DNA of 6,815 bases. Origin: DAOOWV01 sp035371485 (lineage in GTDB: Bacteria > Patescibacteriota > Dojkabacteria > JAFGLO01). The notes under the pieces are model-generated. The model made no database searches, was not told the origin of the DNA, and was given only the letters and a program-made list of their open reading frames with translations. Below are positions 1 to 5,251 of this stretch, one piece after another (positions within the stretch are counted from its first letter, which is position 1; each line of letters begins with the position of its first letter). A program made the position numbers and the translations under genes. Where the stretch lies: positions 1 through 6,815 of the forward strand of contig DAOOWV010000038.1 of assembly GCA_035371485.1 (NCBI GenBank). Reading direction: 5' to 3'.

Positions 1-453
1 GTTGTTGCTGAAGAAGTTGGGCATCTAGCTTCCGATACGAAAAAAGCTACCCATGAGATAGAAGAAAAAATGAAAATACTTTCTAGCAATACCGACAATT
101 CAATGAGTGTAACACTTGATGCGGGGAAAGTCATGCAAGACATTATTGAATTGGCAAAGAAAATAAAAGAAAAGTTGAATAATACGTTAGAACAAACTCA
201 TGTATTGGATAATTCAATTCAAAGTGTTGCTTCAGCTACAGAAGAACAGTCAGCATCTATTCAGGAAATGGCATCAACAATTGACGTTGTATCAAAATCA
301 GTTGTTGAAACAACTCATGAAATGTCTTTGATTAAACGATCATCGGAAGAATCTTTGAAAGCAGCCATGACAATCAGTGAAGAATCACAACATCTTTCGG
401 GCAGTGTTTCTAATATTCAGAAAGAGATTGAAAAATTTAAGGTGGATGATTAA
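1..453 (+). CDS. Methyl-accepting chemotaxis protein signalling domain, C-terminal part (5' end outside window)
   Basis: The reading frame is open from base 1 and gives 150 residues before TAA. It starts with VVAEEVGHLASDTKKATHEI, the descending arm just after the hairpin tip of bacterial chemoreceptor signalling domains (family pattern: FAVVAxEVRxLAxxSxxAxxEI). A long heptad-rich coiled coil follows, with the adaptation-region signature SVASATEEQSASIQEMASTI around residues 75-95. In the family this domain forms trimers of receptor dimers and controls CheA through CheW; Gln/Glu pairs in such segments are methylated and demethylated by CheR and CheB. The tip and any sensor or membrane segment lie upstream of the window. 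The stop codon abuts the ATG of the next gene, so the two are co-transcribed. A first ATG at codon 24 is internal and is not a start. The identification is strong; that the gene is phage-borne is inferred from its neighbours and its AT-rich codon use. Confidence 0.85.
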   Translation, partial: VVAEEVGHLASDTKKATHEIEEKMKILSSNTDNSMSVTLDAGKVMQDIIELAKKIKEKLNNTLEQTHVLDNSIQSVASATEEQSASIQEMASTIDVVSKSVVETTHEMSLIKRSSEESLKAAMTISEESQHLSGSVSNIQKEIEKFKVDD

Positions 454-786
454 ATGGCTAAAACGAATCCATTTAAGAAAACTAAAAAGACTGCCACTCA
501 ATATTTGAGGGAAGAGTTTGAAAAAGAAGAGGGTCTTGATACTTCCGATGAAGATGTTAGTAATACTAATTTTGATTTATACATTGCACCTGTATGTGAA
601 AAAAGATGTATTAAATATTTAAATGGTTGTAAAGGATTCTTTACTATTAGCAAAACGGCTTGGTTGAAGTGTCCAGATTTTAAAATGAAACGAAAAGAAA
701 AATCGGAGGATGAAGAAATAGAAAATGATATTGTGGAAGAAGTTAAACCAAAGAAACGGGAAAGACCAAAGAAAGGTGATAAATAA
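454..786 (+). CDS. Hypothetical four-cysteine charged protein
   Basis: This 110-residue protein belongs to no family I recognise. It starts directly after the preceding TAA. A Shine-Dalgarno-like AAGGTGG lies 8 bases before the ATG, inside the end of the chemoreceptor gene. The N-terminus is basic (KKTKK), residues 20-35 are acidic, and the middle holds four cysteines, C48, C52, C59 and C73 (spacing C-x3-C-x6-C-x13-C), with hydrophobic residues between them. The C-terminal 35 residues are highly charged, with an acidic patch (EDEEIEND) followed by a basic KPKKRERPKK tail. The cysteine cluster could bind zinc or an Fe-S centre, and the basic tail could touch nucleic acid; both are guesses from composition. 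No signal peptide or membrane segment is visible. Codon use matches its neighbours, and the ORF on the opposite strand here is a shadow. Confidence 0.75.
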   Translation: MAKTNPFKKTKKTATQYLREEFEKEEGLDTSDEDVSNTNFDLYIAPVCEKRCIKYLNGCKGFFTISKTAWLKCPDFKMKRKEKSEDEEIENDIVEEVKPKKRERPKKGDK

Positions 787-978
787 TTGAATAAGAACAA
801 TAGATATACAATTGTATTGGCTGATTCTGCTGAAGGATTAGTTGAAAAAGTCAATCAGAGGATTGATGAAGGATGGGAACTTATTGGTGGCCATTGTGCT
901 TTTCCTAATGGAACGGTGATTATGTTTTCCCAATCAATGGTTTTTCGTCAAAAAATTCCTATTAAAAAGATGATTTAA
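787..978 (+). CDS. DUF1737-like small protein, TTG start
   Basis: This 63-residue protein begins at a TTG placed directly after the TAA of the previous gene. The purine-rich AAAGGTGAT just upstream supplies the ribosome binding site, and there is no alternative ATG before the conserved region. The core, YTIVLADSAEGLVEKVNQ followed by GWELIGGHCAFPNG and QSMV, matches the pattern I know for DUF1737: a beta strand, a helix with xxVNxxIxxGW, xxGG, then strands ending in QAMV. The family is found in bacteria and in many large phages, and its function is unknown. It is the last gene of the operon; a hairpin terminator follows within 6 bases of the stop. Family assignment is by motif only. Confidence 0.75.
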   Translation: MNKNNRYTIVLADSAEGLVEKVNQRIDEGWELIGGHCAFPNGTVIMFSQSMVFRQKIPIKKMI

Positions 979-983
979 AATGG

Positions 984-1018
984 TGGGGTGGACACTTCAA
1001 GGTTCATCCCAATTTTTA
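984..1018 (+). terminator. Rho-independent terminator of the first operon
   Basis: A ten-base stem, TGGGGTGGAC (984-993) pairing with GTTCATCCCA (1002-1011) with two G-U pairs, closes an 8-base loop and is followed by ATTTTTATTT. It lies 6 bases after the stop of the DUF1737-like gene, so it ends the chemoreceptor operon. Confidence 0.75.
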
Positions 1019-1031
1019 TTTGGAAATTCAC

Positions 1032-1060
1032 TTGCCAAGTTGGGCAGATTGTGGTATACT
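1032..1060 (+). promoter_or_regulatory. Sigma70-type promoter for the phosphoesterase gene
   Basis: TTGCCA (1032-1037) and TATACT (1055-1060) are separated by exactly 17 bases, close to the bacterial consensus TTGACA-17-TATAAT. The element lies between the upstream terminator and the phosphoesterase ATG at 1111, giving a leader of roughly 45 bases. It implies early, host-polymerase-driven transcription. Confidence 0.65.
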
Positions 1061-1110
1061 GGTTTTGTTGGTGAAGAAATCCAAAAATTGACAATAAAGG
1101 AGTTTAAACT

Positions 1111-1707
1111 ATGATTTATTTTACTGCTGATCTTCATATTGGCCATGAAAACATTGTTAAATATTGCCAACGCCCCTTTAAGAATGCTGGTAAGATGAAT
1201 ACAATTCTTAAAAACGTATTCAATGATATCGTTAAAGAAGATGATACCACTTATTTTCTTGGAGATTTGGCTTTATTTTCTGAAACCCAAAAGGCTGCAC
1301 TCCAACAGGTTATTCAAAATTTGAATGGTAAAAAGAAATTGGTTCTTGGGAATCATGATATTATGAATCCATTTACCTATCAGGAAATTGGTTTTGCTGG
1401 TGTGCACACTTATCTTGATCGTTATTTTAAATGGGAAAATAATGTTTATCACGTCCATCTTTCCCATGATCCTTGTGTGGCACAGGTTCCTAATTCTATT
1501 TGGATTTGTGGCCACGTTCATAATATTTTCAAAGCGTCTTACAGTAAAAAATTGAATAGTGTCATTGTTAATGTTGGTGTTGATATGTGGGATTTTAAAC
1601 CTGTTTCATTAAATGAAATTTTTGAATTGGCTTATATGACAGTTCAGAATTGTAAAGGTGATTGGGAAATGATTCAGAAAAATTCCCAATTTGAAGTAGA
1701 ATATTAA
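1111..1707 (+). CDS. Calcineurin-type metallophosphoesterase
   Basis: This 198-residue enzyme shows the full metallophosphoesterase motif set. Residues 6-9 are ADLH (metal ligands D7 and H9), and 51-52 are GD. Residues 80-83 are GNHD, a histidine lies in LSHDP (H119), and 134-137 are GHVH. The N-terminal signature DLHIGHENIVKYCQRPF and the C-terminal NVGVDMWDFKPVSLNEI are typical of a compact single-domain subfamily common in bacteria and phages. Members bind two divalent metals and cleave phosphomonoesters or phosphodiesters; the substrate of this subfamily is not known to me, and cyclic nucleotides, RNA ends or phosphoproteins are all possible. The start is fixed by AAGGAG (1097-1102) 8 bases before the ATG. 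It is cytoplasmic, with no signal peptide. It is transcribed alone, between its own promoter and a terminator, and converges on the kinase gene. Confidence 0.9.
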   Translation: MIYFTADLHIGHENIVKYCQRPFKNAGKMNTILKNVFNDIVKEDDTTYFLGDLALFSETQKAALQQVIQNLNGKKKLVLGNHDIMNPFTYQEIGFAGVHTYLDRYFKWENNVYHVHLSHDPCVAQVPNSIWICGHVHNIFKASYSKKLNSVIVNVGVDMWDFKPVSLNEIFELAYMTVQNCKGDWEMIQKNSQFEVEY

Positions 1708-1731
1708 AAGGGGAAGGATATCCTTCCCCTT
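1708..1731. terminator. Bidirectional palindromic terminator between converging genes
   Basis: A perfect 24-base palindrome, AAGGGGAAGGAT pairing with ATCCTTCCCCTT, starts right after the phosphoesterase stop and ends 7 bases before the kinase stop. Read on the minus strand it is followed by TTTTAAT, so the U-tract is better for the kinase transcript. On the plus strand the tail is AAATAATTT, which is weaker. It probably serves both genes. Confidence 0.7.
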
Positions 1732-1738
1732 AAATAAT

Positions 1739-2557
1739 TTAATCATAATTTTGATTATTTGAATTCATATTTAATTGTTTTTCAATTCTTAATTTCAAAT
1801 CTTCTGGGATATCAAACGATCCATTAGATTGTTTTTTAAGAGGAATTGTCTTATTATTTCTTTCCTTTTGGTGTGTAAATAAAATCCAAAATTCATCAGT
1901 ATTAACCAATGGCAAATGTGCAGCTTTCCACATAGCATCTTTTGTATTACTAAACGCATTAATCAAAAATTCTTCGTCAACAGTCCTAGTACGATTTTTA
2001 TTTTGTTGTTTGGCTATTTCAATATCTGTAACTACCCAAATAATAGATGTATAATAACCAAGACCTTTTAAAAATGCTTGATATTCTTGAAGTTTAGTAA
2101 AATTGCCACCTGTAACATCTAACAAAACATTTGGTAATTTGCCCATGTTAGAATTAAAAAATTGTAGTTGAAATTTACTTAAATATTTTCTATCTGAAAT
2201 GAATTCATATAATGCGGTACTGTCTTGTGTATTTCTAAGATCTGGGATGTGCCCTCCAAAAGGTCTCAATAATTCTTCTTTGTCTTCTTCATTTGTTAAT
2301 ATTGATAATTTTCTTTTTAATATTTTAATATAAATATCTCCAATATCGTCAATATTCATTATTTTAGCGTCAATTGGAATTGACGTATTAGATTCATGAG
2401 TTTTTCCACTTCCGGGACCACCCGTGACGGTCACGGCATGGCCATATTCAGGATAGGTCTTTCCATTAAAAGTCACGACTTTATTTTCTAGAAGACCATC
2501 CATTCCACGAGAATCAAGTATGGCATCAAATAAGTTAAGTTTAATAGGGTCTGGCAT
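1739..2557 (-). CDS. P-loop kinase, zeta-toxin / polynucleotide-kinase-like
   Basis: The 272-residue protein has a clear Walker A motif, TVTGGPGSGKT (GGPGSGKT at residues 46-53). It has a Walker-B-like strand VLLDVTGG (144-151) and a later basic segment KNRTR (about 187-191) that fits an arginine-bearing lid. This order is that of P-loop kinases of the zeta-toxin/PNK group, which phosphorylate small substrates such as UDP-sugars, nucleosides or nucleic-acid ends. The substrate cannot be read from the sequence. The frame extends 12 codons further to an ATG at 2593, but that start lacks a ribosome binding site. The ATG at 2557 (MPDPIK) has AGAAGGTG (2573-2566) at 8 bases and is preferred. No partner antitoxin ORF is visible beside it, so a toxin role is unsupported. 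The gene is divergent from the DruA-like gene. Confidence 0.78.
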   Translation of the reverse strand: MPDPIKLNLFDAILDSRGMDGLLENKVVTFNGKTYPEYGHAVTVTGGPGSGKTHESNTSIPIDAKIMNIDDIGDIYIKILKRKLSILTNEEDKEELLRPFGGHIPDLRNTQDSTALYEFISDRKYLSKFQLQFFNSNMGKLPNVLLDVTGGNFTKLQEYQAFLKGLGYYTSIIWVVTDIEIAKQQNKNRTRTVDEEFLINAFSNTKDAMWKAAHLPLVNTDEFWILFTHQKERNNKTIPLKKQSNGSFDIPEDLKLRIEKQLNMNSNNQNYD

Positions 2558-2572
2558 ATACAATTCACCTTC

Positions 2573-2578
2573 TATAAT
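2573..2578 (+). promoter_or_regulatory. Possible -10 box for the DruA-like gene
   Basis: A perfect TATAAT lies 45 bases before the ATG at 2623, in the only place a plus-strand promoter could sit after the divergent kinase start. No convincing -35 element is found 16-18 bases upstream, so this is weak. In AT-rich DNA such a hexamer arises easily. Confidence 0.25.
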
Positions 2579-2622
2579 ATAAGAATGTTTCATATTAATT
2601 TAGTTTTGGGGGCATTTGCACA

Positions 2623-3891
2623 ATGGCAAAATTAGACATGTTTACAAAAGGACGTAAGCCTTACATTTATGAAATTCAAAATCATCCAACTGATTTGGAC
2701 GAATGGGCAAAAAATTTAAATAAAAGAATTCTACAAGAGTTTCAATATTTAAAATCAATTGAAGATAATAAAACATATCTTCTTCATCTTAAATTTGAAG
2801 AATTGAAAGAATATGTTTCAAAAATTGATAAGAGAAAAATCAAATCCGTTTTTGAAAAGACACAAAATTTTGATGATATGATGGAGTTTATGAAGAGAGA
2901 AAAGAATGATATTAAATTTATTGATGCAGACAAAGAACCATATAAAACAGATTGGTTAATTCTTAGAATGTTTGTTTCAACATTATATTGGTCTCAAAAT
3001 CCTGGCAGGAATTTAAGATATCTTCTTCAAATTAATGGAAAATATTGTGGAATGTTTTCCCTTGCAAGTGATGTAATTGCGATGAGTGAAAGAGACAATT
3101 ATATTGGATGGGATAAATCCGTTAAGATTGAAGGCCCAAAAAGACTGAATAATACTTGTATTGCTTCGTCAATTGTTCCAACACAACCAATTGGTTTTAT
3201 GGCAACTGGTGGTAAACTCATGTGTCTTTTACTTCATTCACACTTCTTTCAGAAAGCTTGGAAAGAAAAGTATGGTGATGTTCTTGTAGGAATGACAACT
3301 ACATCTTTATATGGAATCAATTCACAATATAATGGAATGCCTAAATATTGGAAAACTCTTGGGGTCACGAAAGGAAGTATAATTCTTTCCCCTTTGGAAA
3401 AAACATATTCCGAAATAAGAGAATATTGTTTAAAGAGAGCTAAAATTGATAAAGATTTTGGTAAAAAATATGATGATGCTTTGAATGCAAAGAATGATAC
3501 ATGTGCTACCGGCCCAAAACAGAATGTATTAAATCTGTATTACAAGGAATCTGGTTTTAAAGCTTTAATGTCTCAACATAAAATTCAAACAAGAGATTTG
3601 CAATCTGGTTTTGAAAAAGGTATTTATTTTGCTAGATATTATGATAATACAATTGATTTTTTGCAGGGTAAAATAAATGAAGATCAATTAATTCCAAGAA
3701 AAGATTTTGATTTTGATATTCATGATTTGAATTCAATTGTTGATTATTGGAAAAGAAAATATGCCAACAATAGACTATTAAAAACAATGGAAATGGATTC
3801 AAAATATCAAGAACAGTTTTTTCATGATAAGATTTTTGAAATTGATGATATCAAAGAATTTGTTCGAGTGTATGGAAAAAAAGAGGCTTGA
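2623..3891 (+). CDS. DUF4338 / DruA-like protein
   Basis: The 422-residue protein carries the pattern I associate with DUF4338, the family of DruA from the Druantia anti-phage system. It has an N-terminal helical region, then NPGRNLRYLLQINGKYCGMF (about 126-144) and SERDNYIGW (155-163). RLNNTCIASSIVPTQPIG (174-191) and a hydrophobic helix LMCLLLHSHFF follow. Next come KAWKEKYGDVLVGMTTTSLYG (211-231) and the YWKTLGVTKGSI segment (242-253). The order GRNLRYLL, RD-x-IGW, W-x3-YG and G-T/V-x-G is characteristic. The biochemical role of the family is not settled to my knowledge. The remaining 150 residues are charged and helical, with no motif I recognise. GGGGG (2608-2612) 10 bases before the ATG is a plausible ribosome binding site. 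The Druantia partners (such as the large helicase DruE) are absent here, so this is an orphan homologue, perhaps used against competing phages or for nucleic-acid processing. Function is inferred; family assignment is by motif. Confidence 0.75.
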   Translation: MAKLDMFTKGRKPYIYEIQNHPTDLDEWAKNLNKRILQEFQYLKSIEDNKTYLLHLKFEELKEYVSKIDKRKIKSVFEKTQNFDDMMEFMKREKNDIKFIDADKEPYKTDWLILRMFVSTLYWSQNPGRNLRYLLQINGKYCGMFSLASDVIAMSERDNYIGWDKSVKIEGPKRLNNTCIASSIVPTQPIGFMATGGKLMCLLLHSHFFQKAWKEKYGDVLVGMTTTSLYGINSQYNGMPKYWKTLGVTKGSIILSPLEKTYSEIREYCLKRAKIDKDFGKKYDDALNAKNDTCATGPKQNVLNLYYKESGFKALMSQHKIQTRDLQSGFEKGIYFARYYDNTIDFLQGKINEDQLIPRKDFDFDIHDLNSIVDYWKRKYANNRLLKTMEMDSKYQEQFFHDKIFEIDDIKEFVRVYGKKEA

Positions 3892-3904
3892 CACCAAGCC
3901 TCTT
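3881..3904. terminator. Bidirectional terminator containing the DruA-like stop codon
   Basis: A nine-base perfect stem, AAGAGGCTT (3881-3889) pairing with AAGCCTCTT (3896-3904), has a six-base loop. TTTTCTGTT follows on the plus strand; on the minus strand an uninterrupted run of T follows (complement of the A-run at 3876-3882). The TGA stop of the DruA-like gene (3889-3891) straddles the stem-loop border. The element ends transcription from both sides. Confidence 0.75.
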
Positions 3905-4007
3905 TTCTGTTATATTAGAACCATCTTGAGAAAGGGGATTTCCTTCATGAAAATCACTGTAATTATTCTTTTTTGACCATTCCATATATTCAGAATATTC
4001 GTTAATT

Positions 4008-4133
4008 TCACTTGCTTGTATTATCAGTTTTTTTATCTTTTGGATTGACATTTTTCTCATCAACTTTTTTAGATACTTTTTCTTGTTGTGATATCAATGA
4101 TTTCACTTTCTTATAAATGTCTTTTTCTTTCAT
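4008..4133 (-). CDS. Small lysine-rich hypothetical protein (possibly frameshifted)
   Basis: A 41-codon ORF starts at the ATG complementary to 4131-4133 and begins MKEKDIYKKVKSLISQQEK. It is very rich in lysine, has no cysteine, and should be soluble and largely helical. The upstream GGCAGGCGA is at best a weak ribosome binding site. It is the only ATG-started minus-strand frame between the capsid terminator and the bidirectional terminator at 3881-3904, which suggests a small transcription unit there. The frame contains a run of seven A (4034-4028). Skipping one base at that run would join it to a downstream open frame reaching 3851, rich in E, Y, N and S codons (ASEINEYSEYMEWSKK). The real product may therefore be about 93 residues, or the locus may be decaying. 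No family is recognised. Confidence 0.4.
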   Translation of the reverse strand: MKEKDIYKKVKSLISQQEKVSKKVDEKNVNPKDKKTDNTSK

Positions 4134-4163
4134 ACTAAATCGCCTGCCTAAATCATATTTGAT

Positions 4164-4184
4164 TTTGAAACAAAAAGTTTCAAA
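4164..4184. repeat. Inverted repeat upstream of the small minus-strand ORF
   Basis: TTTGAAAC (4164-4171) and GTTTCAAA (4177-4184) form a perfect eight-base inverted repeat around AAAAA, with two further matching bases outside one mismatch. It lies about 30 bases before the start of the small minus-strand ORF. It could be an operator or a transcript leader hairpin; there is no GC-rich stem for termination. Confidence 0.4.
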
Positions 4185-4271
4185 TTCAATAAAACAAAGG
4201 ATTCTGAATTTTTCGTTTTGTATTTGTCAAGTGAGCTATCCACGATGTTCCATTTTAACTTTATCGATACG

Positions 4272-4303
4272 AAAAAAGGGACCGGCCTATTTTGGTCAGT
4301 CCC
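4272..4303 (-). terminator. Strong terminator of the major capsid gene
   Basis: On the minus strand GGGACTGACC pairs with GGCCGGTCCC around the loop AAAATA, with one T-G wobble and one A-C mismatch. Six T follow directly (complement of the A-run at 4272-4277). It starts 18 bases after the capsid stop codon. A strong GC-rich terminator suits a highly expressed structural gene. Confidence 0.85.
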
Positions 4304-4321
4304 TTCTTTGATTCCCTATTT

Positions 4322-4917
4322 TTAGGCAGTAATCGTAATTACACCGTAGAAGTCGGGACGAAGCATCGTTGTAGCATAACGAGTGCGTGCCATGATAGTA
4401 GGCATTTCTTGGTAAGTCACGGGCGTCAAACGAATAGGAACGTAAGGAGAATAGACAAAACCCGTCTCATGAGGCTGCTTACCCTTGAAGCCCATGAGAA
4501 TCTTGTCATTTTCAACAAGAGGACTGACAAAGATATCATACTGACCTTGGACAGATCCAGCCTTGACAGTGCCAATGCTCATTCCACCATTATCAACGTT
4601 AGAACCACTTGGCTGCCAACCATTCATAGAACGGAAGAGAGCGGCCGTAGCAGGACTACAAACCATGAACGTAGCACCAGAAATATGTGTTGATTGGAAA
4701 ATCTTAGCGTTAAGTTCTTCAACCTTAACCATAAGAGTTTTATACCATTCCTCTGGGCCTCTTGTCCAAGTTCCGGGCATTGTCTTGCTCCAAGAATTTG
4801 AATGGAAAGCACCAGTAAACAACTTGTAAAGAATTTCAGAGTCAATTTCGGTCAAGATAACTTGTGAAAGAGTATCAACAATCTTATCTTCACCATTTTC
4901 GCCAAATTCTGCTTCAA
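4322..4917 (-). CDS. 23: Major capsid protein (T4 gp23 family), last exon
   Basis: This exon encodes the C-terminal 197 residues plus two bases of a split codon. It opens EAEFGENGEDKIVDTLSQVI, matching the gp23 stretch A-x-HG-x6-EL-x-IL-x3-I-x2-EI. It includes TFMVCSPATAALFRSM, matching the gp23 NFI.AS..V...L segment. It closes with GTVKAGSVQGQYDIFVSP, NDKILMGFKGKQPHETGFVY, SPYVPIRL and RTRYATTMLRP, matching G.L.G.Y.VYID, DYFTVGYKGP, Y.APYVALTPL and KTRYGIGINP. The protein ends about 10 residues after that point, so the C-terminal tail of T4 gp23 is absent. gp23 forms the hexamers of the prohead shell and is cleaved during maturation. An ORF search from this exon alone would give a false TTG start at 4855; the frame runs on to 4917, where it joins the 18-base exon. 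GC content and codon use are visibly higher than in the accessory genes, fitting high expression. Confidence 0.9.
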
Positions 4918-5233
4918 CTTTAATGTTAGCTTAGACTTTCATCTAAGAACAGACTATATCTTCAACTTTTTCATTTAAAATGAATGAAGTTGTTGGGCAC
5001 TGTTGATATATTATCGCTTGTGATAGCTCAATATCTAGTCGTTGAACCTTCTCCATACTTTTATTCACTTTCAGGAGCTTGGATGCTGATTACCCATTGT
5101 GATATCCTTAAATTTTTCAAACATTCACACTTGCCGTTTCCAGCTATGTTGTAGTATTAAGGCTTTAGGGACTTCCAGCAATTCACCCAATTGTTTTTCC
5201 TAATTATTTCTAATTAGGCGACCTTTGAAACAA
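4918..5233 (-). ncRNA. Group I intron B (316 nt, ORF-less) in the capsid gene
   Basis: All four group I core elements are present in order on the minus strand. P is AATTGCTGGAAG (5183-5172), Q is AATCAGCATCCAAGC (5091-5077), R is GTTCAACGACTA (5047-5036) and S is AAGATATAGTCT (4962-4951). R and S can form P7 (GACTA with TAGTC). Exon GACU (5237-5234) pairs with GGUC (5223-5220), with the required U-G pair at the 5' site. A P2 hairpin CCTAATTA-GAAA-TAATTAGG (5218-5199) follows. P8 is CAACTT...AAGTTG and P9 is CTTAGA...TCTAAG (4947-4930). The 3' site follows G4918: exon bases UUGAAGC (4917-4911) pair over seven positions with GUUUCAA (5231-5225) as P10. It has no reading frame and is very similar to intron A. 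Splicing is autocatalytic in this class, using guanosine. Confidence 0.92.
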
Positions 5234-5251
5234 AGTCTTCAAGGAACTCAT
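5234..5251 (-). CDS. 23: Major capsid protein, 18-base micro-exon
   Basis: The exon is ATGAGTTCCTTGAAGACT on the minus strand. Its first two bases complete a split codon with the T ending the upstream exon (TAT, Tyr). The middle reads EFLED, and its final T joins TT of the last exon (TTT, Phe). The product reads SRKLGASWS-YEFLED-FEAEFG, which lines up without gaps to T4 gp23 SRALKAEYT-IELAQD-LRAVHG as I recall it. Its borders come from RNA pairing on both sides: the first seven bases form P10 with intron A, and the last four form P1 with intron B. Confidence 0.85.

Noticed and set aside
498..854. Minus-strand open frame of 118 codons
   Set aside because: Low-complexity shadow (serine/phenylalanine rich) of the four-cysteine and DUF1737-like genes.
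2558..2593. Kinase start at the upstream ATG (2593)
   Set aside because: No ribosome binding site precedes it, while the ATG at 2557 has AGAAGGTG at the right distance.
4202..4230. TTGACA on the minus strand at 4230-4225 as promoter of the small ORF
   Set aside because: The -35 hexamer is perfect but the -10 position (TCAGAA) does not resemble TATAAT at any spacing of 16-19 bases.
4292..4829. Plus-strand open frames across the last capsid exon
   Set aside because: They are antisense shadows of a well-supported capsid exon, with atypical composition and no ribosome binding sites.
4930..5215. Alternative borders for intron B giving a 36-base exon (5251-5216) and product ...EDFVSKVASNIKVEAEF...
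   Set aside because: The frame allows it, but the 5' site would have U-A instead of the required U-G pair and would consume the P2 hairpin. P10 would be only a misplaced four-base match, and the protein would carry extra residues relative to gp23. The 5234/4918 sites satisfy U-G, seven-base P10, P2 position and gapless protein alignment.
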